The position numbers were made by a program, and so were the translations under genes. A model generated the notes under the pieces. The model had not been told where the DNA came from. It ran no database searches and was given only the letters and a program-made list of their open reading frames with translations. Below, piece by piece: positions 35,757-47,225 of a stretch of 64,000 bases of DNA. Source of the stretch: Mytilisepta virgata (lineage: Eukaryota; Mollusca; Bivalvia; Mytilida; Mytilidae); contig CM051516.1 in assembly GCA_028015205.1 (NCBI GenBank), positions 61,074,230-61,138,229 of the forward strand, in the 5' to 3' direction. Every line of letters begins with the position of its first letter. Position 1 is the stretch's first letter.

Positions 35757-36349
35757 CGTGGCAAGAAAGATGTCAAACTGGATCATAAAATACACAAGAG
35801 AATTGTCAAGTTATGATGTTTAATTTTTCTAACAAAATGAAATATGAAATCTGCCAAGTAGATGTCTGGTAGCTTTCATAACTGATTATCTTGGCTTTAA
35901 CTTTTCTATACTTTAAAACAGAATTTATGATTGGGAAATGATCAATGTTACGTTATATAATAACTGTCGCTTGAGAAAATTCAAGTAAATCGGTGATAAT
36001 AAAGTCTCATTTAAATTGAAAAATCTATTTAAAAATAGATTTGTAGTCGCTGTTTTTCAAACTTTATTTTTCTTCAATATTAGTTTTTGGTTCCATAGTA
36101 TGATGGGTATAGGAACATGGTTGATAAATTCTTCAAAGTTCCTATATATAAAATAACAAAAACTAAAACAAAGGAAATTAAGGCATATTAATTTAAAGTC
36201 CCAATAAGGCCTTAAACAGGGAGAAATATAACACAAACAATTCAAATTTGAATATCCTACCTGCTAGTAAACACTCGTGTTTAAAACTAATCTTAACTTA
36301 ATTTTTAAATTTTCCTCTCATAAAACTTGAGAAATAATGAAAAAAAGTA

Positions 36350-36833
36350 GAGGCTCCCAGGAGCCTGTATTGCTCACCTGGACTATGTCCATCTTGACTG
36401 GCAGCTTATCAAGTTCCAACTGGCTCACTGGTTTCAAACAAGAAGATCTTTCAGTGATATTTCCACTTAGGTCCTATGTATGTTAAACATTGGATGATGG
36501 GTGGGATCATAGGATACTATTCTGAAAGAGGACCACCAAAGGACCATTGTGGATAAGTTTTGTTCCAATTGGCCAAGTGGTTTCAGATAAGATATTTAAG
36601 TAAATTTCCCATAGGGTCCTATGTTAAACTATGTTTGGCTCTGGCGGCCATCTTGGATGACGGGCCGGATCATCGGATACAATTCTGAAAAAGGACCACC
36701 TAAGGACCATTGCTGTCAATTTAGTTCCAATTGGCCAAGTGGTTTCAGAGGAGAAGATCTTTAAAGGAAAGTTTACGACGATGACGCCCGTCGCAATAGC
36801 TCACATGGCCCTTTGGGCCAGGTGAGCTAAAAA
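36350..36833 (-). mobile_element. Helentron/HINE-like element, shortest complete copy
   Basis: It begins with the perfect hairpin AGGCTCC-CA-GGAGCCT, then TGTATTGCTCACCTGG (ends 36381), and finishes with AATAGCTCACATGGCCC, TTTGGGCCAGGTGAGCTAAAAA. The inverted pair GCTCACCTGG/CCAGGTGAGC is exact. Two internal units share phrases about a GGCCATCTTGGATGA core, GGACCACC(A/T)AAGGACCATTG and AATTGGCCAAGTGGTTTCAGA. It lies in the 18-kb last intron of the OCRL/INPP5B-like gene. The element encodes no protein. Confidence 0.7.
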
Positions 36834-37461
36834 GGTTACTGCAAATTATGAAATAATGATAAAATTCATTTACGCTGCAAATATTCTAAAATTTAAAGCT
36901 ATTTATGTGACAAAATAATAATTAAAAACTTAAAATTCAAGTTTCAATTATTGCAATGTTTGACCTCAAGGGTCCATAAAAACACAGCAAAAGACCTCCT
37001 TAGTGCACTAAGAATCACAAAAAACCACTAAGGACATTTTTTATTATTTTTTTCTTACTGTATTTACTGATTTGATCAAAAAACTATTTTTGAATATTGA
37101 GTAATACTGCAGTTTTACCGAAAGATAATCATAAATTGGTTCAGGTGTGGAATTGTTCCGTTCCGGATAATTATGCGCCTAACAACTAAAGTACAATAAT
37201 AAAACTGCTTATTAGCATATAATTTATTAGCATATTAAATAAAAAATATAAATCATACACTATCAGCAAGAATGTCTGTATAAAACGTCGCAAACCAAAG
37301 TTTTATTTTCGCAGCTTAAACTGGCTTTCGGACGTTGATATACCGGTATATGTATTTTTTTAAAACTTGGTTCAAATATGAATACATATTTTTGCTTTTT
37401 GATCTGCATAAAACTATTAAAATAAAATAATATATATAATATAAAAATAAGATTTTCCTAA

Positions 37462-37640
37462 GAAATCACTTAAGTTGTGTTAAGTGATTTCACAATGCCT
37501 AAGTGGTATGCATAAACCAACTTAAGTTAATTTTGTTAGCAAAATCTTAGTTTATTGAAACGACACCAACTCCACTTAAGTCATATGCATAAAACAATTT
37601 AAGCTGACAAAATACTTAAGATTTCACTTAAGTATATGAT
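37462..37640. repeat. ACTTAAGT-rich inverted and direct repeats
   Basis: Several copies of (A)CTTAAG(T) and two direct copies of a phrase TAAGT..TATGCATAAA..AA..TTAAG (about 37501 and 37577), each followed by a GACAAAAT/AGCAAAAT-CTTA phrase. The stretch lies within the 2.6-kb inverted-repeat element and may be its subterminal structure or a separate small insertion. Confidence 0.5.
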
Positions 37641-38078
37641 ACCTTTAGAGGGGCTCAGGTCGATAGTTCAAAACCGATCAAATTATACAAAAATCCATCT
37701 CCGTAGCTTATATTTTAAGTGTTACCTTTTTGCTATTCATAGCTTAGATATGTTATTTTGAAAAAAAAAAACTAACCCTTTCCCCACCTTTTTCTCTAAT
37801 TTTTAAATACTTAATTTGAACTTGGCGTAAGGCAGATTTGAAAAAAAATTCCTATTTGGCTTATTCTTTGCGTGATTTACAGTACATGCATCTGAGGGGA
37901 ATCGGCACATTTAACATGTGTTAAAGTTTATACGACAACAATAAAATTAATTGTAATAATTTGCTAAAATCTACTCGCCATATATTTGCAATACATTTAC
38001 ATATAGTGTGTGTGGTGTCTTATTAATCTAATAAATCCAATAGATAAGACAACTCTGAGCTTAAGACACTAGCAACCA

Positions 38079-38833
38079 GAGGCTCTCCAGAGCCAGTATC
38101 GCTTACCTGATATATCAAAAACAAATTTTGTAGAAGACTCTTAAATGAGGTTTCCAGCAAATTTTGTTTTTAAATGCTTAAGTGGTTCAGAGAAGGAAGA
38201 ATTTTCCCCATATGGTCAAATGTTAAAGAATATTCTGTGGTGGTGGCCATCTTGAATTTCAGATCAGCACGAAAAAACTCAAAATTAGAAGATAACCACC
38301 CTAGTATTATTTGTGTACAATTTGGTCTAAATCTGTGGAATGGCTTCCAAGAAAAAAAAATGTATTTCCCATATGGTTCTATGTTAAACTATGTTCTGCG
38401 GTGGTGGCCATCTTGGATTTGAGATTGGCACCAAAAACTCTAAATCAGGAGAGGACCACCCTAGTATCATTTGTGCCTGATTTGATTTAAATGTGTGAAA
38501 CAGTTTCTGAGAAGATGTTTGGATGTACTCTAAGGAACATTCCCACAATATCACAATTCAATCTGCCAAGCAGTTTCTAGGAAGAAGATTTTTTAAATTT
38601 CAGCGAATCAGAACACATTATTGGCCCTGGCAGCCATGTTGAATTTCCGATCAGCACCAAAAACTCAAACTTTGTAAAGTACCACCCAATGAACATTCCT
38701 GCCAAGTTTTGTTTCAATTGGCCAAGTGGTTTCAGAGAAGATTAAAATGTGAAAAGTTTACAGACGACAACAACAATGGACGCAAAGTGATGACAATACC
38801 TCACATGACCATAGAGCAATGTGTTGTAAAAAC
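38079..38833 (-). mobile_element. Helentron/HINE-like element, diverged copy nested in a larger element
   Basis: It starts with the hairpin GGCTCT-CC-AGAGCC (38081-38094) followed by AGTATCGCTTACCTGA. It ends with GACGCAAAGTGATGACAATA and CCTCACATGACC, after which the CCAGGTGAGC terminus has decayed. The interior holds about four units containing GTGGTGGCCATCTTG, GATTGGCACCAAAAACTC, AGGACCACCCTAGTATCAT and GTGGTTTCAGAGAAG. It is fully inside the 36971-39569 inverted-repeat element, so it inserted after it, or is part of its cargo. Confidence 0.6.
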
Positions 38834-41059
38834 AACCGTGTGGGCACAAAATTTACAAAGTGGTTCCTAATAAAATATGTACCTTGGGAATATAAGAATA
38901 CAAAAAGTGCGTTTGTGCCAAAACTAGGAAAAAGTCGTTTTTCGATACTCTTTATGAATAATTTTAGCTTGAAAACATTAAGATGTTTTATGCATACGGG
39001 CCCAGAACAATAGCAATGCATCTTTTGAATTCTTCTTGCTGATTGAAAATACAAAATCATAATATATACATCATTGTTTTAGAGAGCCTATAAAAATGTT
39101 TCAGTATCAAGGTTCAAAAAATAAAATTTTACATGGCTTAGATTATATACACAATATATATCATACATCATTATTCGAAAAAGAAATTTTATAATATATT
39201 TCTAATCTTCTTTCGTGTTCATAGTTTTAGAATTTAGTAAATTTTTTTTGTTGATTTTTGGACTTTTAAGATTTAAAACTTCTTGAAAAGCAATGGATAA
39301 TGTTCATATTATCGATCAATTTCCAGATTTTAATTAGTCCCGTTCTGATGTATTTTACTGTACGAGGTACGAATAAAAGATCATAAAAACTTAGATAAAA
39401 TGAACAAATGAAATTGTAAGTTACATTTATGTACATTAAACTGCTAAATACACTATTGCTATTTACCATTCAGGTCCTTAGTGCAGATTTATAATGTACA
39501 TAGGGTCCTTAGTGCTTCTTTCTGGTCCTTAGTGCACTAAGGAGGTCCTTTGCGGTGTTTTTATGGACCGTCTCAATGTATTTTTCAGTTTTTATCTTGA
39601 AACTTGGAGACACCTTATAAATACACTGTGTAACCTTACATTAAATCATTTCAAAGTAAATCAGAATACACATAAAATTTGTTGTCTTCCCTTAATTGAC
39701 CAGCAGTATGTTATCGCCTGATATTTATACTGAGATCTGATAACAGAAAAAATAATTACTACTGGCCACTATACATTTATAATACAATCCATCAAAAGAA
39801 CTCTGAACAGGAAAAAGACTCTGTCTGTCAACGCTTTTCCAATCATTCACAATTATTCACAGGAAAAATATGGACGTTGGCATTTGTATTGTCAGTTTGT
39901 ATTCATTACGACATCTCAAAAAGGCATCTCTCAGGAAATATATTATATTATACAAACACAGCTAGACAATGATCCCCGGCCAACAAATACGTTTCCATGA
40001 TTTTTGATAATTGGTCGAGACAAACAAAACAGGAAACCCCTGACATTGTTTTTTGATCTTGTCACTGTCTCTCTGTTGTAAACTTTGACAGTACATATAT
40101 CAATTAGTCATAATAATTGGCTTTCAGACTTAATTACCTTGACAACTATGACAGTCAATTTCATTATGTCTTTGAAAATTGGAAAAAGATAATAATTTCC
40201 TGTGGTGAAGTAAGTCTTGTCACAGGAATTTCCTGCATGTGATGATAAAAAAAGATTCTTCTTGTGGATTATTGGTTAATAACAGTATGTTTGTTTTTTT
40301 TTAAAAACAAAATTACAAGTAAATAAACAGGAAAATTTAACAATATTTAAGTGGAAAAAAGATTCTGATCTAATTAATTTCATATTAAGTTAAAATTTCA
40401 CAAATTGTAATAAAAAACATTAGGAAAATTATTAATACAAGTTCAAATTTACAAAAGACTCTTGTTCTCTCAAACTGCTTTACCAGAATTTTCGGACGAG
40501 TCAAAATTTTAAGACAGTTCCTAGTGTGGATATATATAAATATATTGTATTCTACTATACTTTTGTTGAAATGAGATGAGTTGAAATTTCTGTTTTGTCA
40601 AAGTAAAGGTACATTCTGAAGAAAATATTTAAAGCATGTGTGAATTCATCCACCATATCCTTTATTGACTGTAATTCTTAGAATACTTATCTTTGCCCAC
40701 AAAAAATTTGGTATCCAACAAATAATGATGTATGGGCTGTACCTCCAAACATTTATATACTGTGATAATATTAGACAGGGTTAAGTTGTACTGCATTAAA
40801 AAGAACTAAATATAGTGCAAGCCAAATATTGATTGCTTGGTTAGTGTTTAAGGCCATGTAGGCAAAATTGCAGCCACATCATGGCATAAACTTGTAAGAG
40901 AATTTATAATGTTTGCAAACCAAAGATGTTTTGTTGAATGAATAATGTCCATACATACCATACAACAAGTATGATTTTGAAAACGTGATAGAGTCATATA
41001 AAGTGTATCCAAGGGACCAGAACAACCTGTCCTTTGTATGGAGGTTAATTTACAAGCTT

Positions 41060-41145
41060 TGGTCATGACAAGAATATTTTCACAGAGTCCTTAGTAGATA
41101 ATGATCTGCTATATAGAGGTGCCCTTTAAAGCAGGTTTGACTGTA
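41060..41145. repeat. half copy of the TACAGTCAAAC MITE
   Basis: GGTGCCCTTTAAAGCAGGTT followed by TGACTGTA is the terminal half of the type seen at 54800-54964. The other end is not identifiable. Confidence 0.35.
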
Positions 41146-41885
41146 TATTCTATTCACTGCCATAAAATAAATACATTTTCAAATAAAATCAAGGGGAATA
41201 ACTCCATGAGAAACTTTAAAATGAATAATTGTGACATTTATACCAACATAATTATATATACTGGTAAATAAACTGTCTGCATTCAACTGGAACCATAAGA
41301 AAATGTATATTTGGAAACCAGTGTGTACTCATGCACAGTTTGGAATTTTGGTTTACTGTTATTTAATTCCACATCAGAAAAATTCACTATATCTGCACAT
41401 TCAACCTGTGGGTCCCCCCTTAAAATAATGATTAAAAAGTACAACATGAAATGAACAGATAAAAGTTTTTTTTAATAATAACCATTACACTGTTATGTCA
41501 TATTTTAAAGAAAAACAACAATTTATGACAATTTCAGTTTTATCTACCAAAGTAAAAATGCTGTAACATGCAAAACATTTACACCTTCCTCAACCAAAAA
41601 CTCATATCGATACCTAAAACTTATCTATTTTATTGATATACTCAGGAATCTAATCAACTCTAATAGAAATATCACCTAGACTAATGTAGAAAAAATAAAA
41701 TCTATACCCAAAGGAATTGTTTTTATGCAACAAGACAAACTTATCACTTAACCTCAGCCTTATCTACTTGTCTATTTATTTCTACCAGAGAGAAAAATTA
41801 AACTGAATTGAAAAAAAAACACTGAAAATGTCACAATGACAACTACTTGTAAAATCAGCCAATGATTCATGACATGATAACAGTA

Positions 41886-42095
41886 TAGTATTTGCAAAGT
41901 TTGCCATCCATTGGGGATTTGACATTCACAAAGGCAGTTTTATTCGTTATGATTAGCAGAGCAAGTAAAACATATAGTATTTTGCCATATATTGGGGATT
42001 TGACATTCACAAAGGCAGTTTTACTTGTTACGATTAGCAAAGCAAGTAAAACATATAGTATTTTGCCATATATTAGGGACTGAAAACAATAACAA
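41886..42095. repeat. 81-bp tandem repeat, about 2.5 copies
   Basis: GGGGATTTGACATTCACAAA at 41913 and 41994, and AAGTAAAACATATAGTATTT in both; a third partial unit ends near 42095. The in-phase forward frame of 63 residues is a by-product (81 = 27 codons). Confidence 0.85.
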
Positions 42096-42599
42096 ATGCA
42101 GTTTTATGGGCAATGTGCAGCAGACTCAAGAAAACAGATATCTGTGACATCAAATACATTTTTCATAACATGAAAACTCTAAGCTGGATTTTGTTACCAA
42201 AATCCTCCCTTAGTATTATACAGAATAACTAGGCTATTTTGTTCTTTTTTTTGGATGGGTTGAAAATTCAGAAAATTTTTCACAGATACAAATCTTTTCT
42301 TGTCATGACTTCTGATTTAGTTCGAGTTATTGCATATCCATATATTTTCAAAGGTGTAGTTTTTGGGGAACTGCTGAAAATTTTCTGTTTTTAGATTTTA
42401 AAATTGTCTTGTTATAACACAACATGAGATCATTATGTGGTTGAATGTTTCACCATACTTTCAAAATCCACAAATTCTGGTTTTGATAGAAATATAATGA
42501 AATACACAGGATTCAAGTAAAACTGTATAAAAATCAGCATTGATAATCTGCAAATCTAAAAGCCCAACAAAATACATGTATTAAAAATAAAGACAAAAA

Positions 42600-42740
42600 C
42601 TGAGTGGTTTCACAGTAGATTTTGGTCCAAACAACTATGAGCAACAGCCTTGCCAAAAAGGTTTTTTTAATATAATGTTTGTCTTACATAAAGACACATT
42701 TCAGTGGCTGTTGCTCATATCAATAGTTTAATTCAAAGGT
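42600..42740. repeat. inverted pair ATGAGCAACAGCC/GGCTGTTGCTCAT
   Basis: Exact 13-bp arms at 42637-42649 and 42706-42718, 56 bp apart, with weaker continuation outward (TGGTCCAAAC / GGACCTTTGAA). Possibly a small MITE relic. Confidence 0.4.
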
Positions 42741-42779
42741 CCAAATATAAGTAATTTGTTTTTCAATGATTTCTCCAAA

Positions 42780-43612
42780 ATTAGCCACCTTTGACAGCAA
42801 ATTGTTGCTCTTCCAGAAATTTCTTGTTGAAAACAGAACATATTCCTTAAAATACAACATTTTAAGAGTACTTAATGATAGCTGAGAGTAAGTTTTCCAT
42901 TACTTTTTGATTTTGGAATTCAAGGGGCCAAATCATACCATGTCCTTTCAGATGGTTGGTAAATAAATGATCAAGTTATCAAACAAAAGCCCTCAATTTT
43001 GGCTATTTTCCACATTAGAATGGGTCAAAACTTGGATATGACAAAAGTGAAATACCTAAATTTTGAAATCGATCTCTGTTTACCAACAATATTACCAAAT
43101 ATCATTGACTTGGCAAAACAATACTCAAGATATTGAACGGAAACCTTGGCTATTTTTGCAATTTTCTATTCATAAATGAGCAGAAGTCTGAAATGGTAAA
43201 GGGACCACACCCAATCAAACTAGTTCTGCATGTAGAGGTAATAAGCATAGTGTATAAGATTTAAAACTCAACTTACAGAGTTGTAAGTACAAAATTCACC
43301 AATTTTTCCATTTATAAAGGGGCAAAACTCTGGAACAGTATATGGTAAAGAACCTGGAATTTATCTTGGCATGCATTTTGTTGAAATAAGCATTTTGTAC
43401 AACTCTCAGAAAATTTGAATAAGACAAACTCAAGTTTGAGTGCATAAAGTACAAAAATCACATTTTTCCCATTTATGAAGGGGCATAACTCTAGAAGGTA
43501 AAAGGTGCAATAACCAAATTGGAACTTGATCTGTGTATTGTGGTAAAAAGCATTGCTTAAAGTTTCATAACATTTGGCCAAGGCAAAACCTTGAAGGAGA
43601 TCTTTAAGTACT
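42780..43612. repeat. degenerate tandem array of GGGGCATAACTC modules
   Basis: About five diverged units at roughly 140-160 bp spacing: AAGGGGCCAAATCATACC (42922), AATGGGTCAAAACTTGG (43018), AAATGAGCAGAAGTCTG (43175), AAGGGGCAAAACTCTGG (43317) and AAGGGGCATAACTCTAG (43479). The same GGGGCATAACTC phrase opens the 161-bp units at 20351. The array abuts the donor site of the exon at 43616. Confidence 0.5.
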
Positions 43613-43615
43613 TAC

Positions 43616-43727
43616 ATAAAAATTTAATGTCTAAGTTGTTGTTCTGTGACCTAGATAATAATTCTTTCAGGAATGAACAAAGGTATCTAAACACATTTCT
43701 GTGGTATTCTGGTATCTGATGAATGAT
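43616..43727 (-). CDS. OCRL/INPP5B: OCRL/INPP5B-like, RhoGAP-domain exon 3 in window
   Basis: This 112-bp exon lies between a TTTTGCAG acceptor and a T|GTAAGT donor. It encodes 37 residues: IIHQIPEYHRNVFRYL, CSFLKELLSRSQNNN and LDIKFL. The motif P-x-x-HRNVFRYLxxFLxELL is diagnostic of the OCRL/INPP5B RhoGAP-like domain. The first codon follows directly on CAG of the previous exon (phase 0), and the last base, T, pairs with CT of the final exon to give serine (phase 1). In known family members this surface of the ASH-RhoGAP unit helps bind F&H-motif partners such as APPL1 and the Ses proteins. Binding is family knowledge, not visible here. The exon sits against a degenerate GGGGCATAACTC repeat (42780-43612) on its donor side. 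Confidence 0.95.
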
Positions 43728-44762
43728 CTGCAAAACATTAATACATATATATTTATACTAGCAACTGCAGTTCATGCTAGGTGCAACAATGAGTGCAAAC
43801 AACTAGTGCAAACTGGGAAATTTTCACACTAAATGATGACATGCAAAAATATTTATTTCTATACTTTAGCCCTGTCGATTGACCAAGAATTGCAATTTTA
43901 AAAACAGCACACAGTTAAATTCATTTGCCGAAAAAGTCTGCAAGAACATTTCAAGAACTGCTCACCAATTCCATTTATATTACGTGTAATATATTGTTGT
44001 ATGAGCTGTTTTGGAATATACATATTTTACTTCTGAAAAACAGCTGTCTTGTCTATAACTGATTTTATTGCATTTGAATTCTTTTTTTAAATTTTGTTTG
44101 GTATCTTGTAATCTTGCATTTCTATTACTGGTATTAACATATAAAAGATGCTGCCACTGCCTGACCTTTAGTCTTTGTGGTTGTTCATAACCTCAATAAC
44201 CAGTGCTTTTTTACAGGCTTGACTAACTTTTAACTCCGTTCAAAATCTGAGTTTTTTTAAAAATATTTATAAAGTACTATTGCTTATATTCCCAGCTCAG
44301 ATTTTACCATGCTGCTTTTGAATTTTCATTCATGATATTATTATCTTCATTTTGTATTGATCTTGACAATGTAATAAAAATATCCAATAATATTACAATT
44401 GACAAATATTTCAACGAAATTTATCCAGACATGAAAATTTACCGACAGATAACACTAATTAAAAAATTAACATGACAATATTTTTCTTATCATATTATCT
44501 TTAAATACCAAGCAAGTTCAATCTGAATCATGGAAACTGCGGTCTTTTTTTAAATTTTAAAATTAAATCTAAACACTAAAAGAAGAGTAGTAAAATAAAG
44601 AATATTCCAGTGTTTTAACGACAAAAAATCATTTCAATTGATCATTTTTTGCATTATTATATGACAGTGACTTAAAGATGGAGGACAGCAATAATTCACT
44701 AGCTTTGTATATTACTAATTAAACAGAATTACAGGGTAGGCTCTAATTAACACATCACTTAC

Positions 44763-44890
44763 CTGCTTACAAAGTAGATAATTATTAGAACACTCTAGAC
44801 ATCGTTTATGTACACTTTTTGGAATGACAGGGTCAGGCAGAGATTCTAGGAAAAGTAACAAAGCTTCAGCTATTGAATGGATACTACCAG
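44763..44890 (-). CDS. OCRL/INPP5B: OCRL/INPP5B-like, RhoGAP-domain exon 2 in window
   Basis: This 128-bp exon follows an ACATAG acceptor and ends at a perfect GTAAGT donor (CAG|GTAAGT). With the C carried from the upstream exon it reads P-GSIHSIAEALLLFLESLPD, then PVIPKSVHKRCLECSNNY and LLCKQ, with no stop. The block SxAEALLxFLESLPxPVI is the most conserved helix pair of the OCRL/INPP5B RhoGAP-like domain. The LECSxNY part looks more like INPP5B than OCRL. Splice phases are 1 at the start and 0 at the end. The upstream intron of 2,882 bp holds a SINE and part of a dispersed repeat; the downstream intron is 1,035 bp. The ordinary codon pattern, intact frame and good splice sites argue for a functional gene rather than a processed copy, since introns are present. 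Confidence 0.95.
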
Positions 44891-45023
44891 CTATGTTATG
44901 TTAAGGATTATATTGTAAATAAATGTCTCAAAGATCCGATAAATAAAAAATCATCAACGATGAGATTATTTTCCAACTTAAAAGTGATATTTCAGATTAA
45001 AGAATGTTTCAGAATTTCATAGG

Positions 45024-45283
45024 GAGCGCAGTGAGCACTATAGGAGCATATGCATTTTCTACATATGGGTCATTTAGAAAAATCTTTGTTTAAAGGGGGC
45101 AGCCATATTGTGCTACATACTAAGGCTAAAAAAAGTTTTGTTTGCCAGAAGTAAGTAAAGTAAGGGAAATAACTTGCTTCAAACTATAATTTTAGAGTCA
45201 AAATTGTGATACCGCAAATGAGTTTCTGTAAAGGGCTAATATTTGTGGTGCTCACATCATTGGCCAAGCCAACAGCATAATAC
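45024..45283. repeat. dispersed repeat, copy B, with GTGAGCAC/GTGCTCAC ends
   Basis: Same family and orientation as 26062-26305. Here an 8-bp inverted pair GTGAGCAC (45031) / GTGCTCAC (45248) is intact near the borders. It lies 130 bp beyond the acceptor of the exon at 44890, inside the intron. Confidence 0.75.
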
Positions 45284-46980
45284 TTTTAATACTTATACAA
45301 AATCATTAATAAATTTTCCTGCTACAAAATTTTGTTCAGTAGTTTAGTTTAAAATGTTTAAAAAATTTAAATCCTTAGAAAGCAAAAGACAACACAGTTA
45401 TTTGTAAATTTCAAACAAACCAGTGAGAAAGTAAATCACACAATATTTAATGAATTTCTGGCCAACTAGGAATTAAATTATTTGAATTTTAGATTTACAA
45501 ATTAAATGATTAATTAATCCCGTTAAATACTAATCAATATGATATTGGCACCTTAACATCACAGCAGCTATATTTCTAAACCTAATGTAACATTTGACTT
45601 GAAATATTTATAAAAAAATTTGTACACAGGCGTGTATACTGTAGACAAAATCAGCCCAGATTGTAAATCTGATCTACATTATAGATAAATGTTGACTTTT
45701 ATATTACAGTAGAAGAGATATATAGTTTCTACTCAAATACTGCGGTAATCAAAAATTATATTCTGTTACAATAATTAATTTTGTGAAAATTCTGATGTTA
45801 CTATAAAACTTCTTAGGATTGTCCTCCATAAATCACGATCATGATTAAAGATGACAATAAACGAATTGGTACTGGTGTAAATAAAAGATAAATTGGCAAA
45901 TCAAGAAAATAAATAATCCACGGTAACTACATTCTGTAATGAAGAAACTCGCCTGGAGTGATTCCATTTCATACTTTCTCTGATAATTCAATGATAGTGT
46001 GAAAATAAATACGACTCCATTGACACAAATCATTACAGACGATAAAAACAATACACCAACGATCTATTCTCTTGTTTCCTCAACGAGATCCCGATGGGAC
46101 ACATCAATCACTAAATAAAATGTCAAGATACTTCATTAGAACTAAGAAATGTCATTTCGACTAGTTCAAAGGTTCTTGTAAATTTATTCTCCTATTCATA
46201 GATATGAATATATATTCTTATAATACTAGAAATGTATTAACTACCAAGGGACTTTCCATAGTAATTACATTTTTCTTTTGTTATAAACATGCTCAAAATA
46301 TTTTGATCCAAATTTCATAAATTACAACCTTTTTTTCTTAGTATACATAAAAGTCCCACCATTAGGTAAAATTAAAAAAAATCCTTTATAAGTTAGAATT
46401 AAAATATATTTTCATCCAGACCCACCCTTCAAAAATCATCTCATACAAAATTGTTTTAGTTTCATTAAATTTTCCACAACCCCCAAAAAATGAACAGATT
46501 AATTACAATAAAAAAAAGATTTTGAATCAGTTAAAAATGTTTGATTTAAAAAGTGTTTACTAAACTAAATGATATTTTACTAAATAATCTGATTTCACAA
46601 ACCACATCCGATATGAAAACAAACATCAGAACTGAACTATAGCTGAGTACGACTCATCTGATATCTGATAGACCCTATGTAGCATTTATCTCTAGATCTA
46701 TAATTCTAAATGGACTCCTTATTCTTATTTTCTGTTTGTCTTCAATCCCATCAAAACCAGTATGTATCATTCTTATGTTTCTCTGTAACCCCATTAAACT
46801 TTGTAATCTATCAGATAAAATACATGAACATTGTCTAGCAACAGTATATAATGGAGTCTTTCTGCTTGTTTGCTGTTTCAATATTATCACTAATGTCTTT
46901 GAGTCGACACGTTTCTTTATTTCACCTTGAATCAACTGTACTTTTTAACAGATATTTTGTTTCAATTTTATAATTTTTAA

Positions 46981-47225
46981 TTGTTTGTTTATTTAGTTGG
47001 GGTTTTATGCCGTTTTCAGCACATCTGGCTATTTCGTGGTGGCCAGTTTTTATTGGTAGAGGAAGCCAGAGTACCCGGAGAGAACCATCGACTTTCAATA
47101 GGAAAATTGGCAATCCTTGTCAATTAAGACAGGTGAGATTCGAACTCACAACCTGAGTGTTGACAGGCTAGTGATCATTAGCAGTCATGACGAACTACCT
47201 AGACCACTCAGCCACCGAGGCCCCC
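46981..47225 (-). mobile_element. tRNA-derived SINE, copy 1
   Basis: Read on the minus strand, the element starts with GGGGGCCTCGGTGGCTGAG. Box A (TGGCTGAGTGG) is at 47204-47214 and box B (GTTCGAATC) at 47137-47145, a Leu/Ser-type tRNA head with a long variable arm. A body follows, then a tail with GTGCTGAAAACGGCATAAAA and CCCCAAC, ending in an AAACAA tail. The tail resembles the conserved 3' domain of molluscan MetaSINE/V-SINE families (from memory). The flanks TATAATTTTTAA (46969-46980) and TATAATTTTTTAA (47226-47238) are a probable target-site duplication. It sits in the intron between exons 44763-44890 and 47773-47857, in the sense orientation of that gene. Confidence 0.85.

Larger units (their letters stand above)
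36971..39569. mobile_element. 2.6-kb inverted-terminal-repeat element
   Basis: The left end (36971-37012) and right end (39528-39569) are inverted copies over about 42 bp, starting GGTCCATAAAAACAC and continuing through GACCTCCTTAGTGCACTAAG. Only about two or three mismatches are visible. Each arm includes the palindrome CTTAGTGCACTAAG. Behind it both sides repeat CACTAAGGAC motifs (37027-37034; three on the right between 39474 and 39540). CTCAA occurs next to both ends and may be a target duplication, but spacing differs. The interior is non-coding and carries a HINE-like copy and a CACTTAAG-rich stretch. No transposase frame was found, so it is non-autonomous. Superfamily not recognised. 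Confidence 0.65.
25421..43615 (-). other. 18,195-bp last intron of the OCRL/INPP5B-like gene
   Basis: Bounded by GTAAGT (43615) and TCTTTTCAG (25421). It contains the listed dispersed repeats, tandem repeats, two HINE-like copies, a TTAA MITE and the 2.6-kb inverted-repeat element. A small palindromic cluster (TCATCTC-GT-GAGATGA, 27374-27389) lies in a GC-richer patch. No coding exon of another gene was recognised in the remaining AT-rich DNA. Confidence 0.85.

Noticed and set aside
46675..46935. 86-codon minus frame, charged, in the intron upstream of exon 44763-44890
   Set aside because: The flanking exons join in phase with continuous homology, the plus strand is equally open, and I recognise no domain.
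47042..47220. tRNA-like sequence with boxes A and B
   Set aside because: It is the head of a SINE with target duplication, not a tRNA gene. The acceptor stem is not closed and a SINE body follows. The same holds for 52020-52140.
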